The notes under the pieces: model-generated
Databases searched by the model: none
Told to the model about the DNA's origin: nothing
Seen by the model: the letters and a program-made list of their open reading frames with translations, nothing else
Assembly (NCBI RefSeq): GCF_000425365.1
Contig: NZ_AUDH01000026.1
Coordinates: forward strand, 1 to 41,152
Source of the DNA: Rubritepida flocculans DSM 14296
Lineage (GTDB): Bacteria > Pseudomonadota > Alphaproteobacteria > Acetobacterales > Acetobacteraceae
Length of the DNA: 41,152 nucleotides
Direction of reading: 5' to 3'
Position numbers and translations under genes: made by a program
Shown: positions 15,973 through 23,204 of the stretch, in pieces
How positions within the stretch are numbered: position 1 is the stretch's first letter
Layout: each line of letters opens with the position of its first letter

Positions 15973-17071
15973 CCGTCCGGACCGAGCGCCCGCGCTGGTC
16001 AGTCTTGAACTCGCTCTGCAGGGTGGCGGCGCGCATGGCGCCTTCACCTGGGGCGCGCTGGACCGACTGCTCGACGAGGACGGCATCGAGATCGTCGCGA
16101 TCAGCGGCGCCAGCGCGGGCGCCGTCAACGCCGTTCTTCTGGCCCACGGGCTGATGCAGGGCGGTCGCGCGGCGGGTCAGCGCGCCCTGTGGCAGTTCTG
16201 GAAGAACGTCGGCCGCGCGGCGCATGCGGCGCGGCTCTCCGCCGGCCCTTTCGCCCCCTTGTTCGCGGCGTCCGGACCGGCGCAGACCGAATGGGCGCCC
16301 TTCGCGCTGTGGTCGGCGACCCAGGCCGCCTGGCGAGCCTTCGCCGAGACGGCGGTCGGCGGCTTCGGCGGCCCGGCCGCCCTGTCCAACGACCTCAATC
16401 CGCTGCGCCGCCTGCTGGCCGAGGCGGTGGATTTCGACCGGCTGCGCGCCGCCGACGCGCCGCGGCTGTTCCTCTCGGCGACCGATGTCGCGACCGGCGC
16501 GCTGCGCGTCTTCCGCAACGCCGACCTGACGCCCGAGGCAGTGCTGGCATCGGCCTGCCTGCCGCAGCTGTTCCGCGCCGTCGAGATCGAGGGCCGCGCC
16601 TACTGGGATGGCGGCTACCTCGCCAACCCGCCGCTGGCGCCGCTGATCGCGGAGGCGGACGCACACGACCTGCTGATCATCCAGCTCACCCCGCCCGAGC
16701 GTCGCGAGGCGCCGCGCGGCGCCGTGGATATCGCGGCGCGACTGAACGAGATCGTCTTCAACGCGAGCCTGGTCAACGAATTGCGCGCGATCGGCGCGCT
16801 CCAGCGTGCGCTGGCGGCCGGTGCTGGGGTGGGTGGTGGCACCGAGCCCCTGTTCACCCGCCTCGCCGGACTGCGCCTGCACCGGATCAGCGCCGACGAG
16901 ACGGTCTTCGCGCTTGGAGACCGCGGGCAGCTCTATCCGGAATGGTCGTATCTGCAGCGGCTGCACCAGCAGGGCGCCGATGCCGCCGCAATCTGGCTCG
17001 GGCGCCACCGCGCCGATCTCGGCCGGCGCGCCACGCTGAAATTCCCACCCGATGCGGGGGCGCTGCCGTGA
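15959..17071 (+). CDS. Patatin-like phospholipase
   Basis: The 370-residue protein has the complete patatin catalytic set: oxyanion loop LQGGGAHGAF (residues 20-29), nucleophile elbow GASAG with Ser52, and the catalytic Asp217 in WDGGYLANPPL. This Ser-Asp dyad hydrolyses acyl esters of phospholipids or other lipids. There is no signal peptide or membrane helix, so it is cytoplasmic or peripheral to the inner membrane. It resembles PhaZ-like/RssA-type bacterial patatins in size. The ATG at 15959 is inside the end of the psiE-like gene, and the stop overlaps the GntP permease start by 4 bases (GTGA), so the three genes form one operon. Confidence 0.9.
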   Translation: MLPADRPDRAPALVSLELALQGGGAHGAFTWGALDRLLDEDGIEIVAISGASAGAVNAVLLAHGLMQGGRAAGQRALWQFWKNVGRAAHAARLSAGPFAPLFAASGPAQTEWAPFALWSATQAAWRAFAETAVGGFGGPAALSNDLNPLRRLLAEAVDFDRLRAADAPRLFLSATDVATGALRVFRNADLTPEAVLASACLPQLFRAVEIEGRAYWDGGYLANPPLAPLIAEADAHDLLIIQLTPPERREAPRGAVDIAARLNEIVFNASLVNELRAIGALQRALAAGAGVGGGTEPLFTRLAGLRLHRISADETVFALGDRGQLYPEWSYLQRLHQQGADAAAIWLGRHRADLGRRATLKFPPDAGALP

Positions 17072-18481
17072 GCGGCGTCCTCGGCATCCTCGCCGCTCTG
17101 ACGGTGCTGATCCTGCTCGCCTATCGCGGGGTCAGCGTGCTGATCGCCGCGCCCCTCGGCGCCGCGCTCGCGGTGCTGGCGGCGGGCGGGCCGCCGCTCG
17201 CCGCGCTGCTGCAGACCATGATGCCCGCCCTCGGCGGATTCCTCGCGCAATTCCTGGCGCTGTTCGTGCTGGGCGCGATCTTCGGCAAGCTGATGGAGGA
17301 CACCGGCTCGGCGCGCGCGCTGGCGCAGGCGCTGGCGGACCGGCTTGGTCCGGCCAACGCGATCCCCGCGGTGGTTCTGGCCTGCGCCGCGCTGACCTAT
17401 GGCGGCGTGTCGCTGTTCGTCGTCGCCTTCGCGGTCCAGCCGCTGGCCGCCGAACTGTTCGCCCGCGCCCGCCTGCCGCGCGCGCTGATCCCGGCGACCA
17501 TCGCGCTCGGGGCCTTCACCTTCACCATGACGGCGCTGCCCGGCACGCCGGCGATCCAGAACGCGATCCCGATGCCCTTCTTCGGCACTACGGCCTTCGC
17601 GGCGCCGGGGCTCGGGCTGGTCGGCGGCGCGGTGATGCTGGGCTTCGGCCTGGCATGGCTGCTGTGGCGGGCGCGTCGTGGCCGGACCGCCCGATCCGGC
17701 CCGCCTGCGCGAGATGGCGCAGGGGGAAGGCTTCGACATCGCCGAGGCCCGGCGCGGCGACGACGCTGTCGCCCTGCCGCCGCCCCTGCTGCTCGCGGTC
17801 GCGCCGATCGTGCTGGTGGTTGCGCTGAACGGGCTCTTCGCGGGCCTTGTGCTGCCGGCGATCGACGGCGCAGGCCTGGCCGATTCCGGCCCTGCCGCCG
17901 CGGACCCCGCGAAGTCGAGGGGGCTCCGCGCGATCCTGCTCGCGCTCGCCGTCACCATCGTCCTGATGGTCCTCGCTAATCGGCGCCGGCTTCCCGGGCT
18001 GATCGCGACGCTCGGCGCCGGCGCCAATGCCGCCGCGATCCCGGCGCTCAACACGGCGGTGCTGGTGGGTTTCGGCGCGGTCGTCGCCTCGCTGCCAGCC
18101 TTCGGCGTGGTGCGCGACGCGGTGCTCGGCATCGCGCCGGGCAATCCGCTGATCTCGCTGTCGATCGCGGTGAATATCCTGGCCGGAATCACCGGCTCGG
18201 CCTCGGGCGGGATGAGCATCGCGCTCGCCACCATGGGGGACACGTATCTCGCCCGCGGGCTCGCCGCCGGCATCGCGCCGGAGGCCCTGCACCGTGTGAC
18301 CGCCATCGCCACCGGCGGGCTGGATGCGCTGCCGCACAACGGCGCTGTCGTCACGCTGCTGGCGGTCTGCCGGCTGACCCACCGCGAGTCCTATGCCGAC
18401 ATCTTCGCTGTCGCCTGCGCCGGACCAATCCTCGCGCTGCTGGTCGTGCTCGTCCTCGCGGCTCGGTTCGGCGCCTTCTGA
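17068..18481 (+). pseudogene. GntP-family permease, interrupted by a frameshift
   Basis: Two overlapping frames together encode one GntP-type (gluconate:H+ symporter) protein of about 465 residues. The first (GTG at 17068) carries SVLIAAPLGAALAVLA, LTYGGVSLFVVAFAVQPLA and FTMTALPGTPAIQNAIPMPF. The second, one frame over from about 17678, carries AREMAQGEGFD-like linker sequence, GSASGGMSIALATMG and the family hallmark GGLDALPHNGAVVTLLAV. The switch occurs near 17660-17685, in the cytoplasmic loop between halves. Family members are a single chain, so this is a real frameshift or an assembly error. The first frame runs open to 17979, and the second could start at GTG 17678, so two half-proteins could in principle be made. 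The substrate is unknown (gluconate or another organic acid). Confidence 0.8.
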
Positions 18482-18493
18482 CGCGCCTTCGCC

Positions 18494-19495
18494 TCACGCC
18501 GCCGGCCAGATGGACCAGACATAAGCGACATAGAGCGCCAGCAGCGCCGCGCCCTCGCGTCGGCCGATCCGCCAGCCGGTGCGCCCGAGCAGCAGGAGCA
18601 GCGCAGAGGCGCCGACCATCACCCAGACGTCGTAGGCGACGATCGCTTCGGGCACCGTCGTCGGCGCGAGCAGCGCGGTCGCGCCCCCGATGCCGAGGAT
18701 GTTGTAGATGTTGGAGCCGAGAACGTTGCCCAGCGCCACGTCGGCGTGGCGGCGCATCGCGGCTATCACCGAGGTCACCAGTTCCGGCATCGAGGTGCCG
18801 ACCGCGACGATGGTCAGCCCGATCACCGTCTCCGAGACGCCGAGCCCGCGCGCGAGCGCCACCGCGCCATCGACCAGCAGGCCGCCGCCGAGCACCACCA
18901 GCGCAAGCCCGCCGAAGGCGAAGCCAACGGAGAGGGCAACCCCCTTCCAGCCTGCCCCCGGCGCCGAGGCGTTGGTCGCGTGCAGGCCGCTCGGATGGAC
19001 TTCCTCGAAGGCGAGCGCCTTCTCGAAGGCGGCGGTGTGGCCGAACTCGCCGCGGCTCTCCTCGCGCCAGGCGTAGGCGATGTAGGCGACCAGCCCGGCC
19101 AGGAACAGCGTGCCCACGGCGCGGTCGAGCATGCCGAAGATGCCGACGCCGGCGAAGGCCAGCGCGACCGCCGCGCCGATGGTGCCGTCCCGCCGCAGCG
19201 CGCCCCGCCCAACAGCGATCGGCGTGATCAGCGCGGCGAGCCCCAGGATCACCAGGATGTTGGCGATGTTGGAGCCGACGATGTTGCCCACCGCGATCCC
19301 CGGCGAGCCAGCCAGCGACGCCTTCACGCTGGTCACGAGCTCGGGCGTCGAGGTGCCGAAGCCCACCAGGGTGAGGCCGATCAGCAGCGGCGACACGCCC
19401 ATCCGCTCGGCGATCTGCACCGCGCCGCGCACGAACAACTCGCCGCCCAATATCAGCAGGGCGAGCCCACCGATCAGCGGCAGGGCGGTTTCCAT
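18494..19495 (-). CDS. Calcium/sodium antiporter (CaCA family, YrbG-like)
   Basis: The 333-residue membrane protein has the two inverted alpha repeats of the CaCA family. GFGTSTPELVTS with GNIVGSNIANI (about residues 40-80) and GTSMPELVTS with GNVLGSNIYNI (about 210-255) carry the acidic residues that bind Ca2+ and Na+. About ten membrane segments are expected. It should export Ca2+ (or another divalent ion) in exchange for Na+ or H+. The ATG at 19495 has GAGGAG upstream. The region before it (19496-19867) contains an inverted-repeat RNA candidate. It is convergent with the GntP permease gene (12-base gap) and downstream of the mrp operon on the same strand. Confidence 0.93.
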   Translation of the reverse strand: METALPLIGGLALLILGGELFVRGAVQIAERMGVSPLLIGLTLVGFGTSTPELVTSVKASLAGSPGIAVGNIVGSNIANILVILGLAALITPIAVGRGALRRDGTIGAAVALAFAGVGIFGMLDRAVGTLFLAGLVAYIAYAWREESRGEFGHTAAFEKALAFEEVHPSGLHATNASAPGAGWKGVALSVGFAFGGLALVVLGGGLLVDGAVALARGLGVSETVIGLTIVAVGTSMPELVTSVIAAMRRHADVALGNVLGSNIYNILGIGGATALLAPTTVPEAIVAYDVWVMVGASALLLLLGRTGWRIGRREGAALLALYVAYVWSIWPAA

Positions 19496-19867
19496 ATACG
19501 ATCTCCTCGGTCCTCGTGCAGGCGGTTGTATTCCGGCTCCCGTCGAATGCGCACAGCGCGGCGCCGATCGCCCTCGGAGTATGTGCAGCAATCGAAGTTG
19601 TGCCTGAATGCCCGTTGATACTGGTCACCTCTTTCGGCCTGTCGCCAGCCCGAGGGGCATTCATTCACCAACGCTCGGGCGAGCAGGACGCTCGCCGACC
19701 CCTCGCGCAGTTGCCTGCGCCGCGGCGCCGGCGCGCACTCCGGCCATGCGCTTCCCGGCTTGGTGTCCGGCATTATTGCGCCCCGCCGAACGGCCAGGGC
19801 CCGGTGCCGGTCAGACTCGGCGCGCAGAGCAGGCCAAGCAGCTCCACTTTGGCCGCGGGGTGACCGC
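19496..19867. other. 372-base spacer between the CaCA antiporter and mrpG
   Basis: No credible gene was found: a 115-codon plus-strand frame here has no recognisable domain and is compositionally a shadow. The spacer should hold the end of the mrp transcript and the promoter and leader of the antiporter gene. The only clear structure is the nested inverted repeat at 19606-19662. Confidence 0.5.
19606..19662 (-). ncRNA. Candidate structured leader of the CaCA antiporter gene
   Basis: On the minus strand GAATGCCC and GGGCATTC form a perfect 8-bp outer stem. Inside it, CTC pairs with GAG, and GGGCTG pairs with CAGGCC (one bulge) around a GCGA loop, a GNRA-type tetraloop. A single-stranded 15-mer (GTGACCAGTATCAAC) remains on the 3' side. 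It lies 111-167 bases upstream of the antiporter start. I do not recognise it as yybP-ykoY or another known riboswitch class. It may be a leader structure or a chance inverted repeat. Confidence 0.35.
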
Positions 19868-20233
19868 TCACAGCGCGCCCGGGGGCCGCGGCGGACTGTC
19901 GATGGATTGGCGCGGCAGCACGCCGGCGAGCGCGTCCGTGCTCCCGGGCCACAGCGGCGCGCCGCCGATATAGGCGGCGCGGCCTAGCGCGTGGGAAGAG
20001 ATCGGCACCGTGACGAGCAGGAACAGCACGATCAGGCCGACCCGCAGCCAAGCCTCGCCGCCGCCGAAGGCGAGCCCGGCCCCGACCAGCATCAGCCCGG
20101 CGCCGACCACGCCCGCCTTGGTGGCGGCGTGCATCCGCAGGAAGGCGTCGGGCAGCCGTGCCACGCCGATCGCCGCGATCAGCGCGATGGCGGCGCCAAG
20201 CACCAGAAACAGGGCGGCCAGGGCCTCAGTCAT
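19868..20233 (-). CDS. mrpG: Mrp-type Na+/H+ antiporter subunit G
   Basis: The 121-residue protein has three membrane segments and the MrpG/PhaG/MnhG pattern (GVARLPDAFLRMHAATKAGVVG, then LLVTVPISSHALGRAA). It is the last subunit of the hetero-oligomeric antiporter of the inner membrane. The C-terminal 30 residues beyond the last helix are Pro-rich. The start overlaps the end of mrpF by 8 bases. Order and overlaps place it at the 3' end of the mrpABCDEFG transcript. Confidence 0.93.
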   Translation of the reverse strand: MTEALAALFLVLGAAIALIAAIGVARLPDAFLRMHAATKAGVVGAGLMLVGAGLAFGGGEAWLRVGLIVLFLLVTVPISSHALGRAAYIGGAPLWPGSTDALAGVLPRQSIDSPPRPPGAL

Positions 20234-20516
20234 CGCGCGCCTCCGGCGAGCGCGAGGCGCGGGTGATGAAGGCGGCCACGCCGACGGCGCCGACGAAGCC
20301 CACCAGCCCGAGGCCGAGCGCGATGTCGAGCAGCGCGAGGTGCCCGCCGGCCACCGCCGCCAGCGTGGTGGCGCCGACCGCGAGCAGGCCGAGCAGGTCC
20401 ATCGCCACCGCCCGGTCGGCGATGCCCGGGCCGCGCAGCATCCGCCAGGCGGTGAGCGCCACCGCGGCGGCGAGCAGCAGCGCCGAGAGCGCGAGGGCCG
20501 CGCCCATAAGGGTCAT
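20226..20516 (-). CDS. mrpF: Mrp-type Na+/H+ antiporter subunit F
   Basis: The 96-residue protein has three membrane segments. The family signature WRMLRGPGIADRAVAMDLL contains the conserved Asp between the first two helices. The Mrp complex needs this small subunit for assembly or ion passage. The start ATG is in an ATGA overlap with the mrpE stop, and its own stop overlaps mrpG. The start was chosen at 20516; a much longer frame upstream is the mrpE gene read out of frame. Confidence 0.92.
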   Translation of the reverse strand: MTLMGAALALSALLLAAAVALTAWRMLRGPGIADRAVAMDLLGLLAVGATTLAAVAGGHLALLDIALGLGLVGFVGAVGVAAFITRASRSPEARDD

Positions 20517-20854
20517 GGCAGCACGCGCATCGCTGGCGCCTCCAGCCGCTCGGCGATGGAAGCCCGCACCGCGTCGGGGTCGGCCGCGTCCATCGCGTGG
20601 ACATACATCACCTTGCGGTCGCGCGAGACATGCAGCGCCGTGGTGCCGGGGGTGAGCGTCACCATGTGGGCGAGCAGCGTGACGCCGCCCGCCGAGCGCA
20701 GCCTGAGCGGCACCGCGACGATCCCGGGCCGCAGCTCGAGGCGGGGCGAGAGCGTGGCGCGCATCACCGCGGCGGCCGAGAGCAGCAGCTCGCGCAGGAA
20801 CAGCGCCGCGAGCCACAGCCAGGCGATGAGATTCCAGGGGCGCGGCCGGCTCAC
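20513..20854 (-). CDS. mrpE: Mrp-type Na+/H+ antiporter subunit E
   Basis: The 113-residue protein has one or two N-terminal membrane segments (IAWLWLAALFLRELLLSAA) and a soluble C-terminal domain typical of MrpE: 'LSPRLELRPGIVAVPLRLRS' and 'LLAHMVTLTPGTTALHV'. At 113 residues it is shorter than many MrpE proteins (about 160), lacking the first hydrophobic part. The start is GTG at 20854 within the GTGA overlap with the mrpD stop. It contributes to complex assembly. Confidence 0.88.
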   Translation of the reverse strand: MSRPRPWNLIAWLWLAALFLRELLLSAAAVMRATLSPRLELRPGIVAVPLRLRSAGGVTLLAHMVTLTPGTTALHVSRDRKVMYVHAMDAADPDAVRASIAERLEAPAMRVLP

Positions 20855-22362
20855 GGGCGGGCTCCGAGCACGGCGGCGATATAGGCCTCGCGCCCCGCGA
20901 GCTGTTCGCCGGCGGCCAGCGCATAGGCGGCGAAGGGCTCGGCCCACAGCCCGATGCCGAGGGTGACCAGCGCCAGCGCGGCGACGGGGCCGAGCAGCAG
21001 CCAGCGCTCGCGCCCGGCCAGCGCGACCACCGCGGCGCCCTCCGGCGGCTCCTTCCAGAACGCCTCGATCCAGATCTTGAGCATCGAGTAGAGGGTGAGG
21101 ATGCCGGTGCCGAGCGCCACCGCGGCGAGCGCGTACCAGCCCGCGTCGAAGCCCGACTTCACCACCATGAACTTGGCCCAGAAGCCCGACAGCGGCGGCA
21201 GCCCGGCGAGCGACAGGGCCGCGATCGCGAACAGGATGCCGAGCCAGGGGTCGCGCCGCCACAGCCCGCCGAGCGCGGCCAGCGAGAAGCTGCCGCCGGC
21301 GCGCCGGATCGCGCCCGCCACCAGGAACAGGTTCGCCTTCACCATGATGTGGTGGATGATGTAGAGCACCGCGCCGGCGATCGCGAAGGGTGTAGCCACC
21401 GCCAGGCCCACGATCATGTAGCCGATCTGGCTGATGATGTGGAAGGACAGGATGCGCCGGATGTCCCAGTGCGCCGCCGCGCCCAGCACGCCCACCACCA
21501 TGGTGCCGGCAGCCACCGCCCACAGCAGCGGCGCCATCCAGTCCTGCCCGGCCGGGAAGACCAGCGTCACCAGCCGGATCATCGCATAAACGCCGACTTT
21601 GGTGAGCAGCCCGGCGAAGATGGCGGCGACCGGCGCGATCGCCGTGTGGTAGGAGGCCGGCAGCCAGAAGAACAGCGGGAACACCGCCGCCTTGGCGCCG
21701 AAGGCCGCCAGCAGCAGGAAGGCGACGGCGGCGGCGGCGCCCTGGTTGGGCACCTGGGGCATCCGCCGCGCCATGTCGGCGAGGTTGAGCGTGCCGGTCA
21801 GCCCATAGACGAGGCCGACGGCGATCAGGAAGACCGTCGTGGCCATCAGGTTCAGCACCGCGTATTTCACCGCCGCGTCAAGCTGCTCGCGCCCGCCGCC
21901 CAGCACCAGCAGGCCGAAGGAGGCGATCAGCATCACCTCGAACCAGACATAGAGGTTGAACAGATCGCCGGCCAGGAAGGCGCCCGCCACGCCGAGCACC
22001 AGGGCCGCCAGCAGCGGATGCCACAGCGCCTCCTGCGCGCGCATCCCCGCATCGGCCGGGGCATAGGCAGCGGTGGCGGCGTAGATCAGCGCGGTGATGG
22101 CGACCATGGCGGCGGCGAACAGGTCGGCCACCATGGTGATGCCGAAGGGCGCGGGCCAGTCGCCCATCTGCGAGGCGATGACGCCGCGCCCCAGCACCTC
22201 GGCCACCAGGGCCGCGCCGCTGACCAGCATGGCCGCCGCCGCGGTGGCGGTGACGGCGCGCTGGACGAGGGGCCGCCCGCGCAGCGCGGCCGAGAGCGCG
22301 CAGGCCAGCAGCGGGATCAGCACCGGCAGGGCCAGCAGCCAGTCGGCACGCGCGGCGATCAT
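20851..22362 (-). CDS. mrpD: Mrp-type Na+/H+ antiporter subunit D
   Basis: The 503-residue protein has about 14 membrane segments and is homologous to complex I NuoN/NuoM. Conserved features are the acidic residue in FNLYVWFEVMLIASFGLL (about 130-150) and the lysine region SYHTAIAPVAAIFAGLLTKVGVYAMIRL (about 235-260), thought to form the proton path. It is the larger antiporter-like partner of MrpA. It overlaps mrpC (ATGA) and mrpE (GTGA), consistent with tight co-translation. Confidence 0.95.
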   Translation of the reverse strand: MIAARADWLLALPVLIPLLACALSAALRGRPLVQRAVTATAAAAMLVSGAALVAEVLGRGVIASQMGDWPAPFGITMVADLFAAAMVAITALIYAATAAYAPADAGMRAQEALWHPLLAALVLGVAGAFLAGDLFNLYVWFEVMLIASFGLLVLGGGREQLDAAVKYAVLNLMATTVFLIAVGLVYGLTGTLNLADMARRMPQVPNQGAAAAVAFLLLAAFGAKAAVFPLFFWLPASYHTAIAPVAAIFAGLLTKVGVYAMIRLVTLVFPAGQDWMAPLLWAVAAGTMVVGVLGAAAHWDIRRILSFHIISQIGYMIVGLAVATPFAIAGAVLYIIHHIMVKANLFLVAGAIRRAGGSFSLAALGGLWRRDPWLGILFAIAALSLAGLPPLSGFWAKFMVVKSGFDAGWYALAAVALGTGILTLYSMLKIWIEAFWKEPPEGAAVVALAGRERWLLLGPVAALALVTLGIGLWAEPFAAYALAAGEQLAGREAYIAAVLGARP

Positions 22363-22760
22363 GGCCGCGCCTCGGCCTCGGCGGCCTCCTGCTTGTCGGT
22401 GCTGGGCAACGCCGCCGGCTCGGCGCGGCGCAGCGCCTCGGGGTCAAGCGTGGCCTCGCTCCGCCAGGTCGCCCAGGCCAGCACCATGACGAAGGCGGTG
22501 AGGGCGAAGGAGATCACGATGGCGGTCAGCACCAGCGCCTGCGGCAACGGGTTGGAGGCGCCGGCGGCCAGCGCCTGCGCGCCCCGCTCAACCAGCGGCG
22601 GCGCCGTGCCGGCCACGCGCCCGGCGGCGATGATGGCGAGGTTGGCGGCGTTGCCGAGCAGCAGCAGCCCGATGATCACCCGCGGCAGCGAGCGCGCCAG
22701 CAGCAGGTAGCAGGCCGCCGCCAGCAGCAGGCCGAACAGCAGCGCGAGCAGGGTCTCCAT
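22359..22760 (-). CDS. mrpC: Mrp-type Na+/H+ antiporter subunit C
   Basis: The 133-residue protein has three membrane segments, homologous to complex I NuoK. Typical stretches are LPRVIIGLLLLGNAANLAII and PLPQALVLTAIVISFALTAF. The C-terminal 25 residues are charged and lie beyond the last helix. It is separated from mrpB by 36 bases, the only real gap in the operon, and overlaps mrpD by 4 bases. Confidence 0.95.
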   Translation of the reverse strand: METLLALLFGLLLAAACYLLLARSLPRVIIGLLLLGNAANLAIIAAGRVAGTAPPLVERGAQALAAGASNPLPQALVLTAIVISFALTAFVMVLAWATWRSEATLDPEALRRAEPAALPSTDKQEAAEAEARP

Positions 22761-22796
22761 CTCAGCGCGGCCCTGGGCCGGGGGGCATGGCGGGGC

Positions 22797-23204
22797 TCAA
22801 GCCGACTCCTCGCCCAGGAAGGGCAGCACGAAGGCCAGCGCGAAGCCGAGCACGACGAGATAGACGCCGATGTCGAAGGGGATGGCGGTGCCGATCGGCA
22901 GGCCATCGATCCATTGGTGCGTCAGCAGCGGCTCGGCATGCAGCAGCAGCGCCGGCAGCCCCGAGGCGGTGGCCAGCAGCAGTCCGCTGCCGCCCCAGGC
23001 CAGCGGGTCGAGCCGCAGCACCCGGCGCGTCTCCGCCGGCCCGCGCGCCAGCGCGTGGAAGACGAAGCCGAGCGCGCCGATCAGACCGCCGATGAAGCCG
23101 CCGCCGGGTTCATTGTGGCCGCGCAGCAGCACGAAGACCGACAGGGCAAGGCCGGCCCAGAGCACGTAGCTCGCCGAGGCGCGCAGGATCAGGCTGTCGG
23201 GCAT
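22797..23204 (-). CDS. mrpB: Mrp-type Na+/H+ antiporter subunit B
   Basis: The 135-residue protein has about four membrane segments with the MnhB signature LRGHNEPGGGFIGGLIGALG (about 27-47), followed by 'FDIGVYLVVLGFALAFVLPF'. The start ATG shares one base with the mrpA stop (TGATG). It is a stand-alone MrpB, so the operon is the seven-gene type and not the fused six-gene type. Confidence 0.94.
   Translation of the reverse strand: MPDSLILRASASYVLWAGLALSVFVLLRGHNEPGGGFIGGLIGALGFVFHALARGPAETRRVLRLDPLAWGGSGLLLATASGLPALLLHAEPLLTHQWIDGLPIGTAIPFDIGVYLVVLGFALAFVLPFLGEESA

Noticed and set aside
19615-19628. FNR-like site TTGATACTGGTCAC upstream of the CaCA gene
   Set aside because: Only the first half matches; the second (GTCAC) has two mismatches, and it lies inside the stem-loop candidate, which explains the sequence equally well.
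19516-19863. 115-codon plus-strand frame between the CaCA antiporter and mrpG
   Set aside because: No ribosome binding site, no recognisable domain, Arg/Pro/Ala-rich second half; judged non-coding.
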